Shown: positions 56,879 to 64,000 of the stretch, piece after piece
How the letters are laid out: every line of letters begins with the position of its first letter
Numbering within the stretch: position 1 is the first letter of the stretch
NCBI GenBank assembly: GCA_002708905.1
Contig: PAPM01000037.1
Location: forward strand, 1 to 64,000
DNA: 64,000 nucleotides
Direction of reading: 5' to 3'
Source of the DNA: Pseudomonadales bacterium
Lineage (GTDB): Bacteria; Pseudomonadota; Gammaproteobacteria; Pseudomonadales; Ketobacteraceae
Made by a program: the position numbers and the translations under genes
The notes under the pieces: model-generated
What the model was told of the DNA's origin: nothing
Databases searched by the model: none
The model's input: only the letters and a program-made list of their open reading frames with translations

Positions 56879-57495
56879 TGGCCTGGTGGAATGCGATTGG
56901 TGATATATTCAAGGGTGGCAAGCAAGTCGCCGAAGTGTTTGTGGAAAACAAGGAAGCAAAAGGACAGCGGCAACACGATGAGAAGATCGCTGATATCGGT
57001 CGGGATCTGGCCTCGCTGGATCAGTTCGCGGCGGAGTTCCAGTCGCGGCAGAAAGGCAGCAAGTGGGATTCGTTTGTGGACGGGCTGAATCGCTTGCCGC
57101 GACCATTATTGACCTTTGCCATCATCAGTTTTTTTGTGCTCGCGCCTTTGTTCCCTGAACGTTTTTTTCAAATTGCCAAAGCCTATGAAGTCATGCCGCC
57201 GGGGTATTGGGCATTGCTGAGTGTTATCATCGGGTTTTATTTCGGTGGCCGTATGCAACTCAAGGCGCAGGATTTTACCATCAAGAAATCCACCGTGGTA
57301 ACGGCCGCAAAAGAATTGGTGGCGATTAAAAAGGAATTCCGCCAGATCGAGGATGAGCTGGAACCGGTGGAGTCCAAACTATACGACATCGCAGTGATGG
57401 AAGGCAGAAAAGCACCAAAGAATAAAGTTGTGGAGCGCTGGTTGAAAGAACGCAAGTCGACAGCAGCTGATAACAGCAGTGATCTGGTCAGTTGA
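56878..57495 (+). CDS. GTA-type three-transmembrane holin
   Basis: This protein of about 205 residues has a central block NRLPRPLLTFAIISFFVLAP then PPGYWALLSVIIGFYFGGR, the signature of the GTA_holin_3TM family, with long charged N- and C-terminal parts. The ATG at 56878 overlaps the endolysin stop (TGATG), so translation is coupled. It probably forms the inner-membrane pore for the upstream lysozyme. Confidence 0.85.
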   Translation: MAWWNAIGDIFKGGKQVAEVFVENKEAKGQRQHDEKIADIGRDLASLDQFAAEFQSRQKGSKWDSFVDGLNRLPRPLLTFAIISFFVLAPLFPERFFQIAKAYEVMPPGYWALLSVIIGFYFGGRMQLKAQDFTIKKSTVVTAAKELVAIKKEFRQIEDELEPVESKLYDIAVMEGRKAPKNKVVERWLKERKSTAADNSSDLVS

Positions 57496-57727
57496 AGTGC
57501 GGGTATGGGTGTGGTGGAGCAGGTATCTTCTATAGAAATATAAAGTGATTTTATCCAGAAATTTTCCTTTCTTTTGTTGCGCTGAAAAATCAGTTCTGGC
57601 AACAATATCCCAGCTAGTGGTGAATCCCAATCCTTGTTCGATATATCGAACACGCCTGTATCCAGCCAATCGAATTTTCAGCCGAATTTCGAACTACAAA
57701 AACAATAAATTACGAAAGGACCAAGTG

Positions 57728-59176
57728 ATGCAATTACCTAAGTGGATGCGGGCAAGTGGATGTCGACTTGCCTGGTTGATGACGAGTTTCATCATCATTG
57801 TATCGGCCAATGCCGTTGCTGCAGTGCCCGATGCGTTGGTAGTGGAGATTCCCCAGGATGCCGGAATCAAACAGCGCCCCTTTATTTCTTCACCGCTTAA
57901 TCTGAATGAGTATGGCTATGTGGAGCAGGAATTTATGATGTCCGGCACAGGCCATTATTACGAGCAGGATGGACGTTGGCGCAGTGATGGAAAATGGGCG
58001 GTTAAGATTGAAGCCGAACGCGACTACGCTACCCGCTTGCTGGTGAGGCGTCCGCTGGATCCGGAAAAATTCAACGGCATTGTGGTGGTGGAGTGGTTTA
58101 ACAATACCGGCTTTATGGACGTGGATGTGATCTGGGCGCAGTCCCATACGGAGCTTCTGCGTGAGGGCTACGCCTGGGTTGGGGTAACCGCCCAGTGGCT
58201 GGGAATGAATATGTTGAAATCCTGGGACGAGGAGCGCTATGGCGATTTGCGTTTACCCAATGACGGACTTTCCTACGATATATTTTCCCAGGCGGGGCGA
58301 GCCGTCCGCGTGCAAAATGAACGGATATTGGGCGGGTTACCCATTAAAGGAATCATCGGTGCCGGTGAGTCCCAGTCTGCAATTCGGTTAACCACTTATG
58401 TGAACGCATTCCAGGATGCAGCGGCTGAAGTGTACGATGCCATACTCCTGTACTCGCGCTTTTTTGCGGCGTCGCCGTTGAAAGCAGGCATCACGTTGGC
58501 TTCACCCTCGCGGGCGTTTATTCGGGACGATAATAAAGTAAAGATTCTGCAATTCGAAACGGAGCAGGATGTGTTTATGTTCCTGTTCCGACTGGTGCGG
58601 CAGGATGATAACGAGTATCTGCGAACCTGGGAATTACCTGGGGCATCGCACTATGATGAGTACGGCGTTACCACCTTATTGCCGCAGTATCAGCGGGACT
58701 TTCCTGCTCTGTCGAACATTGCCCTGGATTGCCGGAATTCCCTGAATCAGATTCCCCAGCACTATGTGGTGAATGCGGCGTTGTCCGGTTTAAGCCGGTG
58801 GGTGATTAATGGCGAACCGCCGCCGCATTCGCCCCGCATTGAATATAAATTCTGGCAGGTGGTGCGTGATGAGCACGGTAATGCCATGGGTGGTATTCGC
58901 CTGCCGGAATTGGAGGTGCCGACAGCCACTCACAATTATGCCAACTATGGTGCCTTGGGCCGGGAGGGGAATTTCCTGGTGAATTCGTTTGCCTGCCCCT
59001 TCCTGGGTAATACGGTGCCTTTCGATCAGGACAAACTGCAGCGGCTCTATCCCTCCCATGAGGATTATGTAATGAAATACATCGAAGCGGCAGATGCCGC
59101 AGTGGAGGCGGGATTCCTGTTGTCGGCGGATTATGATGAGGCGGTAGCGAAGGCGCAGGCGGCGGGGGTTCCCTGA
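57728..59176 (+). CDS. Secreted alpha/beta hydrolase (Abhydrolase_10 type)
   Basis: The ATG at 57728 has AAAGGA upstream and gives a 482-residue protein with a signal peptide (SCRLAWLMTSFIIIVSANAVAA). An in-frame start 61 codons upstream lacks this. The nucleophile elbow reads IGAGESQSAIRL, and VVEWFNNTGFMDVDVIW, YSRFFAASPLKAG and NYANYGALGREGNFLVNSF match the family. These are secreted hydrolases of unknown substrate. It converges with the MpaB-type gene. Confidence 0.8.
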   Translation: MQLPKWMRASGCRLAWLMTSFIIIVSANAVAAVPDALVVEIPQDAGIKQRPFISSPLNLNEYGYVEQEFMMSGTGHYYEQDGRWRSDGKWAVKIEAERDYATRLLVRRPLDPEKFNGIVVVEWFNNTGFMDVDVIWAQSHTELLREGYAWVGVTAQWLGMNMLKSWDEERYGDLRLPNDGLSYDIFSQAGRAVRVQNERILGGLPIKGIIGAGESQSAIRLTTYVNAFQDAAAEVYDAILLYSRFFAASPLKAGITLASPSRAFIRDDNKVKILQFETEQDVFMFLFRLVRQDDNEYLRTWELPGASHYDEYGVTTLLPQYQRDFPALSNIALDCRNSLNQIPQHYVVNAALSGLSRWVINGEPPPHSPRIEYKFWQVVRDEHGNAMGGIRLPELEVPTATHNYANYGALGREGNFLVNSFACPFLGNTVPFDQDKLQRLYPSHEDYVMKYIEAADAAVEAGFLLSADYDEAVAKAQAAGVP

Positions 59177-59201
59177 CCCTTCCCTGGGTCAGGAGGTTTG
59201 C

Positions 59202-60125
59202 TTAACGCAGCGGCAGGCCTTTGTTGAGGCGGCGGCGGAAATCCCACATCAGTACCAGTCCAGGCAGTTGACGCAGGCGCCGGGGCATGGGGCTGTTGAC
59301 CATGGCCATCAGCTTGATGGCGCGGTTGAAGCGACGCTCTTCCCTGGGGCCCCAGGGAAGACCCATCTGAGCCCGGATTTTCGGGTGCAGGAAGCCTGCG
59401 GTCATCAGGGCGGCAAATCCCCCCAGGGTCTTTTGGGTGAAGGTGCTGAGGAAGCTCAGGTCCACCAGCTGCATCAGCCAGGCTTTCACGTCGTCCGGAA
59501 TGACCAGGGTATCCAGGGTTTCGTTCCAGTATTCCCAAAAGGCGTCAATGTCCTCCGGCCACATATCCGGGCGCACCTGCAGGGTGGTACCCAAAGGCTT
59601 GGCAAATTCGTAGAAACGGGCCTGGTCTGCTTTCGACATGGGGCCACGCAGTTTCTCGTAAACGTCGATATGGCCCCAGAACAGGCAGGCTGCCACCCAC
59701 AATTGCAGGTTCGGGTCCAGGCCGCGGTACTTGATGGGGCTGGATTCGGTGGAGGTGACCTGGGCATGGGCTTCGTTGATGGCGCGGCGATAGGCCAGCT
59801 TCTCCTCAGTGCTGCCGTAAAAGGCAACGGAGAGGTAGCTCAGGGTGGTGCGGGCGCGCTTGATCGGATGCAGCAGGATGGAGCCGGATTCCACCCGGCT
59901 CTCCATTACACCGTGCCCCACACCGGGATAGGCCAGTTGCATGATGGTGTTGGCCGGGCCGCTGAGCAGGCCGATGCTGTCAATGCAGCCGGGAATGGCG
60001 CGGTCCAGTTCTGCGGCGGTTTGCTGTTCCCATTGGCTTTGAATGGGCTGTTTCTTGGTGCCGGATTCCGGCGTCTCAAAAGCATTATCCAGTTTTTGTG
60101 CGGCAGAATTCATAATCTTGCTCAC
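59202..60125 (-). CDS. MpaB/rubber-oxygenase-family (DUF2236) protein
   Basis: This 307-residue protein has the oxygenase core GVGHGVMESRVESGSILLHPIKR with the arginine and histidine that hold haem in MpaB/Lcp proteins, and LQLWVAACLFWGHIDVYEKL. The family oxidises hydrophobic substrates such as rubber or sterols. No signal peptide is seen. It is divergent from a TetR gene; a 22-bp palindrome lies in the 19-base gap, so the TetR protein probably controls it. Confidence 0.82.
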   Translation of the reverse strand: MSKIMNSAAQKLDNAFETPESGTKKQPIQSQWEQQTAAELDRAIPGCIDSIGLLSGPANTIMQLAYPGVGHGVMESRVESGSILLHPIKRARTTLSYLSVAFYGSTEEKLAYRRAINEAHAQVTSTESSPIKYRGLDPNLQLWVAACLFWGHIDVYEKLRGPMSKADQARFYEFAKPLGTTLQVRPDMWPEDIDAFWEYWNETLDTLVIPDDVKAWLMQLVDLSFLSTFTQKTLGGFAALMTAGFLHPKIRAQMGLPWGPREERRFNRAIKLMAMVNSPMPRRLRQLPGLVLMWDFRRRLNKGLPLR

Positions 60126-60133
60126 TGTCTCGA

Positions 60134-60155
60134 TGGTTTAGGTTATGCTAAACCA
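60134..60155. promoter_or_regulatory. Operator TGGTTTAG-N6-CTAAACCA between MpaB-type gene and TetR gene
   Basis: This is a perfect 8-6-8 inverted repeat, the expected form of a TetR-family operator, nine bases before the MpaB-type start. It contains the ATG at 60145, so that ATG is probably not the true TetR start. Confidence 0.72.
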
Positions 60156-60852
60156 AGCATTTATTCAGAAAAACTCGGATATTCAGAAGCAGGTGTCAGG
60201 CTCCTTGAGTAAGAAACAAGCTATTGATTTACAATATAAAAAGGAACCAAAGCAGGCCCGGGCGAAGGCCACTTGCAAGGCCATAATCCAAGCAAGTGCT
60301 CAGATTTTGGAGGAGGAGGGCTATGGCGGCCTCACCACCAATGGAATTGCGGAACGGGCCGGGGTCAGCATTGGCTCGGTGTATGAGTATTTTCCCGGCA
60401 AGGAAGCCATTGTGGCGGCAGTGGCCACCCGGTTGGTGGAAAGCATGCTGGATAAAATGCAGGCAGCTTTGCAGCACGCTGAAACCCTGGAACTGGAACA
60501 GGCGATGCAAACCTGGATCTACAGTCTTTATTCGATTTCGCGGGAAGAGCATAAATTGCTGAAAGTGCTACTGTTTCAGGTTCCTTTCATTTACCAGGTA
60601 CCGGCTGTCGCCGGGATGCGCACAGAACTGTTCCGGTTGGCGCTGGTGGGTGCCAGTAAAACCCGGGAGCAATATCTGATTCAACTGTCGCGGGAATCCC
60701 TCTATCTGATCACAACCATGACCGGTGCCACCCTTCTGCAAATGGCTTTAATGCCGCCCCCCGGCCTGAACCTGGAAGCGGTGTTGGATGAACTTTCCCA
60801 AAAGATGGTGCAATGGCTCTACCAGGTCAGGGATGAAGAGCTGGAAGCCTGA
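60145..60852 (+). CDS. TetR/AcrR-family transcriptional regulator
   Basis: This protein has a maximum of 235 residues. The helix-turn-helix GYGGLTTNGIAERAGVSIGSVYEYFPGKEAIVAAVA is a classic TetR DNA-binding motif, followed by a C-terminal ligand domain of helices. The first 30 residues are atypical, and the ATG at 60145 lies inside the operator. A GTG at 60193 or TTG at 60205 is a more likely start, so the N-terminal end is uncertain. It probably represses itself and the divergent oxygenase gene. Confidence 0.88.
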   Translation: MLNQAFIQKNSDIQKQVSGSLSKKQAIDLQYKKEPKQARAKATCKAIIQASAQILEEEGYGGLTTNGIAERAGVSIGSVYEYFPGKEAIVAAVATRLVESMLDKMQAALQHAETLELEQAMQTWIYSLYSISREEHKLLKVLLFQVPFIYQVPAVAGMRTELFRLALVGASKTREQYLIQLSRESLYLITTMTGATLLQMALMPPPGLNLEAVLDELSQKMVQWLYQVRDEELEA

Positions 60853-61006
60853 CCGGAATCACTATTTCTGGAATTCATTCTCAGATGCTCCAGTGGGTGT
60901 TTAAGCTCGGTCAGGGGGGCGCTTTGTGTTTGACCCTGTAGCAACTAAAGGGTTTAAAGTAAGGCTATAGTTGTTGGTCTGCAAGGGCCGTAGAAGAGGT
61001 TACTTA

Positions 61007-61933
61007 ATGCATTCTCATGGGCACCATCACCATCATCATGGTGATCACGACAACAGCGGCCGTCGTATCGGTACCGCTTTCTTCCTTAATCTGATCTTTT
61101 CCATTATCGAGTTCGTAGGTGGGTGGCTTACCAACAGTACAGCCATTATGGCAGATGCAGTGCATGATCTTGGGGACAGCTTATCCATCGGCAGTGCCTG
61201 GCTGTTGAATAAAATGGGCAAGCGTTCTGCAGATGAGGAATTCACGTACGGTTACCAGCGCCTGTCGTTGTTCGGCGCCTTGCTGAATGGCGTGGTACTG
61301 GTAGCCGGTTCCGTGTGGGTGTTGAGTGAAGCCATTCCCCGATTGCTGGACCCGGTGATGCCGGTGACGGAGGGTATGTTAGGGCTGGCAGTGTTGGGCG
61401 TGGCCGTGAATGGTTACGCGGCTTATCGCCTGAGTGAAGGGACCACCCTGAACGAGCGGATGTTGAACTGGCACCTGATGGAAGATGTTTTTGGCTGGAT
61501 GGCCGTGCTGGTGGTGGCGTTGATTATGCAGTTTGTGGACTGGCCCATTCTGGACCCGTTGCTCTCCATTGTTTTTACCCTGTTTATCTTGCTCAATGTG
61601 GTGAAGTTGCTGTGGACCACCGGCAAGCTTTTCTTTCAGGCCGTGCCAGATGCCGCTTTGCTGGAGAACGTGCGCGAGACACTGGTTCAAACGGAAGGGG
61701 TGGATAGCGCCCATCACCTGCATCTGTGGTCCCTGGATGGTGAGCATCACGTGCTGACAGTGCATCTGGTATTGGAGGGAAGTTTCGATCCCGCTGCCCA
61801 GGTGGAATTGAAGTCGGTTATTGCTGAGCGGTTGTCGAGCTTCAAGCTGGCCTACACCACCATCGAATTTGAATTTGCCCACGAGCCCTGCCGGGATCAC
61901 GGGGCTGCCCACCAGCATGAGAACCAGTCATGA
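61007..61933 (+). CDS. CDF-family zinc/cobalt exporter (CzcD/ZitB-like)
   Basis: This 308-residue protein has a His-rich N-terminus (MHSHGHHHHHHGDHD), a metal chelator. Six transmembrane helices include ADAVHDLGDSLSIGSAW, the first metal-site motif (HDxxD), and the second HxxxD-type motif in NWHLMEDVFGWMAV. The C-terminal cytoplasmic domain (VDSAHHLHLWSLDGEHHVLTVHL) binds metal as well. It exports Zn2+ or Co2+ for protons. The ATG at 61007 has AGAGG; an ATG 12 codons upstream is less likely. It overlaps the AraC gene by six bases. Confidence 0.9.
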   Translation: MHSHGHHHHHHGDHDNSGRRIGTAFFLNLIFSIIEFVGGWLTNSTAIMADAVHDLGDSLSIGSAWLLNKMGKRSADEEFTYGYQRLSLFGALLNGVVLVAGSVWVLSEAIPRLLDPVMPVTEGMLGLAVLGVAVNGYAAYRLSEGTTLNERMLNWHLMEDVFGWMAVLVVALIMQFVDWPILDPLLSIVFTLFILLNVVKLLWTTGKLFFQAVPDAALLENVRETLVQTEGVDSAHHLHLWSLDGEHHVLTVHLVLEGSFDPAAQVELKSVIAERLSSFKLAYTTIEFEFAHEPCRDHGAAHQHENQS

Positions 61934-62962
61934 GTTGTTGCGGGTGTCCCGATACTGGCTGGGGGATTGGCCGGTCCACTGGCGAAACGCACGGGTGAAG
62001 TTGGCCGGGTCCTGATAACCGAGCAGAGTGGCCACCCGCTGAATCTCCAGGTTTCGGTCGTCCAGCAGCTGAATGGCATCCCGGCGTTTGGCTTCCTCCA
62101 GCAGGGCTTTGAAGTTGGTGCCTTCTTCTTCCAGTTTGCGGCGCAACGTGCGGGTAGTCATGTTCAGGCGCCGGCTGATGTCTTCCAGGGTGGGATAGCC
62201 TTCCAGCCCATACACCATTTCCTGTCGCACTTTTTCCCGCAGAACATAACCGGTGTCGTTGAGCAGGGCTTCTTCCCGCTGGCACTGCTGGATGGCGAAC
62301 TGCAGGCCGGTGGGATTATGCATGGGTAGTTTCTTCTGCATCAGTTCGGCGTTGAAGCGGAATTGATTGGAGGGCATGTTGTAACGCACGTTGCCCAGGA
62401 TGGCCTGAATTTTGTCAGCATAGTGCGGCGGTGAGCCGGTGAACCAGATTTCCATATCCTCGTGGCGGGCATCCACCAACAGTTGAAAACCCCGATAAAA
62501 ACTGGCCATGGTGGACTCATAGCTGAGGTGTTCCAGTGGTGGCGGCAGGGGGAAAACATGATTGAGGTCGACTACGCACTGAGGCGGTTCTGTGCTGAAC
62601 GAAACATTGACCGCCCGCCCCAGCAAATTCCAGTAGCGAATCAATAGGGTGGCAGCCTGTTCCAGGGTTTCACTGCACAGCAGTGCATAGCCCAGATTAC
62701 CGTAGGCGGTGGGAGGAAGGCGTAAGCCGATATCCACACCCAGACTGTCATCCCCCAGGAAGTGGATGACGGCATTGGCCAGATCCCTTAATTCCAGTAA
62801 TGAAAGCTCCGGGCTGACCTGTTCCAGCAGGCTGGTCGGCAGCCGGGCTTCGGCCATTAATGCGTCAAGATCCAGGTGATGCTCCCGGGCAAAATCCAGG
62901 TAAGCCAAGGGGAACAGCGGTGGAACCGGCTGTTCCTGCCAATTATTTTTTCTTTTTGTCAT
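61928..62962 (-). CDS. AraC-family transcriptional regulator
   Basis: This 344-residue protein has an N-terminal ligand-sensing domain (residues 10-210; FPLAYLDFAREHHLDLDALM type start, as in OruR/ArgR-like AraC proteins) and a C-terminal double helix-turn-helix: GYPTLEDISRRLNMTTRTLRRKLEEEG and LEIQRVATLLGYQDPANFTRAFRQWTGQSPSQYR. It is convergent with the metal exporter. The target is probably elsewhere or is the SDR gene upstream on the same strand (124-base gap). Confidence 0.9.
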   Translation of the reverse strand: MTKRKNNWQEQPVPPLFPLAYLDFAREHHLDLDALMAEARLPTSLLEQVSPELSLLELRDLANAVIHFLGDDSLGVDIGLRLPPTAYGNLGYALLCSETLEQAATLLIRYWNLLGRAVNVSFSTEPPQCVVDLNHVFPLPPPLEHLSYESTMASFYRGFQLLVDARHEDMEIWFTGSPPHYADKIQAILGNVRYNMPSNQFRFNAELMQKKLPMHNPTGLQFAIQQCQREEALLNDTGYVLREKVRQEMVYGLEGYPTLEDISRRLNMTTRTLRRKLEEEGTNFKALLEEAKRRDAIQLLDDRNLEIQRVATLLGYQDPANFTRAFRQWTGQSPSQYRDTRNNS

Positions 62963-63086
62963 GGTGCTTTGTCAATGAAGCCTTGTAGACCAACCACCAT
63001 AACAGTATCACATCGCTGGAAAAATGGCCTCTGATGACAAGCATTCCGGCTTGGAGGTATCTATTCACAATGCCTCGATGGCAATG

Positions 63087-63902
63087 TTACTCCCGTAACA
63101 TGACCCGCCCCACCAGATTGGAGAAACCCTGGGGAAAGGTGCGGGTGAGGATATCCAGCAGATAGGCATCCTTACCCACCAACAGGCGTTGCTTGTTTTT
63201 CAGAATGCCGTCGATGATGATGCTGGCAGCCTTTTCGGCCGTGGTGCCGGCGATCTTGTCAAAGCGGGCGGCGGCCTGCTCCTTGGTGAGTTTTGGGGAG
63301 AGTGGTTTCACAATACGGCTGTTGCGCACGATGTTGGTTTTGATACCGCCTGGATGTACTGATGTGATGTGGATATTGCTGTCACGTAATTCCTGGATTA
63401 GGGTTTGGTTCAATGCTTTCACTGCGTGTTTGGCGCAGTTGTACGGGCCATTGCTGGGAAAGGGGAAAAATCCGTTCACACTGGAGATGTTGACGATATG
63501 CCCCTCCGGGCGTTGGCGCAGGTAGGGCAGAAACGCTTTGGTACCATAGAGCACGCCGTAAAACACAATATCGAAGACCCAGTTGAAGTCATCGTAGTTC
63601 AGATCTTCGATCAGGCCCTGGGATGCCACGCCGGCATTATTGATAATCACATCAACGCCACCGTGGGCTTTCACCACATCATCGGCCCATTGGTAGACCT
63701 GCTCTTTATTGGCGACGTCCACAATGTGCGTGGAGACCTGAGTGCCGGTGGGCAGGCTGTCTACGGTTTCCTGTAATCCTTGCTCATTCACGTCGGCCAG
63801 CGCCAGTATACAGCCTTTGGCGGCCAGTTGTTGGGCTAAAGCCCGGCCGATACCGGATGAGGCCCCGGTCAGGGCGACCACTTTGTTGGTCAGTGATTTC
63901 AT
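63087..63902 (-). CDS. Short-chain dehydrogenase/reductase
   Basis: This 271-residue Rossmann enzyme has the cofactor motif TGASSGIGRALA (residues 13-24), NNAGVA near 89, catalytic Ser in NISSVNGFF, and YNCAKHAVK with the active-site Tyr and Lys. The group acts on alcohols or ketones with NAD(P). The C-terminus (LTRTFPQGFSNLVGRVMLRE) is typical of the SDR families linked to lipids. The upstream promoter region lies within 63903-64000 and shows no clear motif. Confidence 0.92.
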   Translation of the reverse strand: MKSLTNKVVALTGASSGIGRALAQQLAAKGCILALADVNEQGLQETVDSLPTGTQVSTHIVDVANKEQVYQWADDVVKAHGGVDVIINNAGVASQGLIEDLNYDDFNWVFDIVFYGVLYGTKAFLPYLRQRPEGHIVNISSVNGFFPFPSNGPYNCAKHAVKALNQTLIQELRDSNIHITSVHPGGIKTNIVRNSRIVKPLSPKLTKEQAAARFDKIAGTTAEKAASIIIDGILKNKQRLLVGKDAYLLDILTRTFPQGFSNLVGRVMLRE

Positions 63903-64000
63903 GGTTTTATCCTGTTCTGATTTTTATAGGGGCAAGTAAGGTGAACCCACTGGAGCTGTTACTTTAATCAATAGAATATATCCAGACCAGACTGAAATGG

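Noticed and set aside
61007-61054. Run of six histidines resembling an engineered tag
   Set aside because: It is part of a longer natural His/Asp/Gly-rich metal-binding N-terminus typical of CDF exporters.
1-64000. CRISPR arrays, insertion sequences, tRNA and rRNA genes
   Set aside because: No spaced direct-repeat series, transposase gene or cloverleaf/rRNA-like sequence was seen on either strand.

Overview
This window looks like ordinary chromosome from a Gammaproteobacterium of the Pseudomonadales/Alcanivorax-Ketobacter-Marinobacter type. The clues are a moderately GC-rich composition, the gene order HAD hydrolase - rppH - ptsP - lgt - thyA - folA (known from Pseudomonas), an LpoB homologue, DUF748 and DUF349 proteins, and many close matches to pseudomonad families. 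I found no rRNA, tRNA, CRISPR array or insertion sequence. Genus-level placement is inference.

Bases 1-8000: an SLC13-type anion transporter that runs off the left edge, an FHA-domain protein, a UbiB-family kinase and a secreted Dabb-domain protein. After a 414-base non-coding leader comes a five-gene module: pseudo-receiver protein, MglA-like small GTPase, two Roadblock/LC7 proteins, and a fusion of a kinase-like N-terminal region with a metallophosphoesterase. This module is the most promising candidate here for an undescribed signalling or polarity system.

Bases 8000-16500: a cyanate uptake and hydrolysis operon (binding protein, permease, ATPase, cyanase), divergent from a PAS-type sigma54 activator. 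The shared control region holds a -24/-12 element and three tandem 16-bp palindromes. Then follow a SlyD-like isomerase, a Tat-type DUF1569 lipoprotein, a CorA/ZntB transporter and a small ribbon-helix-helix-like protein.

Bases 16500-26000: a membrane-stress locus with two divergent arms. The left arm has a DUF2170 protein and PspA. The right arm has a YqiJ-like OB-fold membrane protein, a YqiK flotillin and a 1765-residue coiled-coil AAA+ ATPase. Between the arms lie four copies of the palindrome GACATANTATGTC or a close variant, placed over both promoters, which suggests co-regulation by one repressor or activator.

Bases 26000-42300: a CPA-type antiporter with an RCK domain, a striking 18-bp perfect inverted repeat, an unrecognised exported protein, an HDOD protein, an RlmI-like methyltransferase, an imelysin lipoprotein and a HAD phosphatase. 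Then come rppH, ptsP, an NRDE protein, lgt, thyA, folA and a DUF349 protein: RNA decay, nitrogen PTS, lipoprotein maturation and folate/thymidylate synthesis.

Bases 42300-64000: small lipoprotein, PilZ protein, a PdsS/PdsR-like two-component pair with 11-bp phased repeats upstream, a 33-residue membrane peptide and LpoB. These are followed by a large Ig-like lipoprotein with an OmpW-type porin, a DUF748 protein, an alpha/beta hydrolase overlapping a UbiA-type prenyltransferase, an isolated endolysin-holin pair, a secreted alpha/beta hydrolase, an MpaB-type oxygenase with a divergent TetR regulator, a CDF metal exporter, an AraC regulator and a short-chain dehydrogenase.
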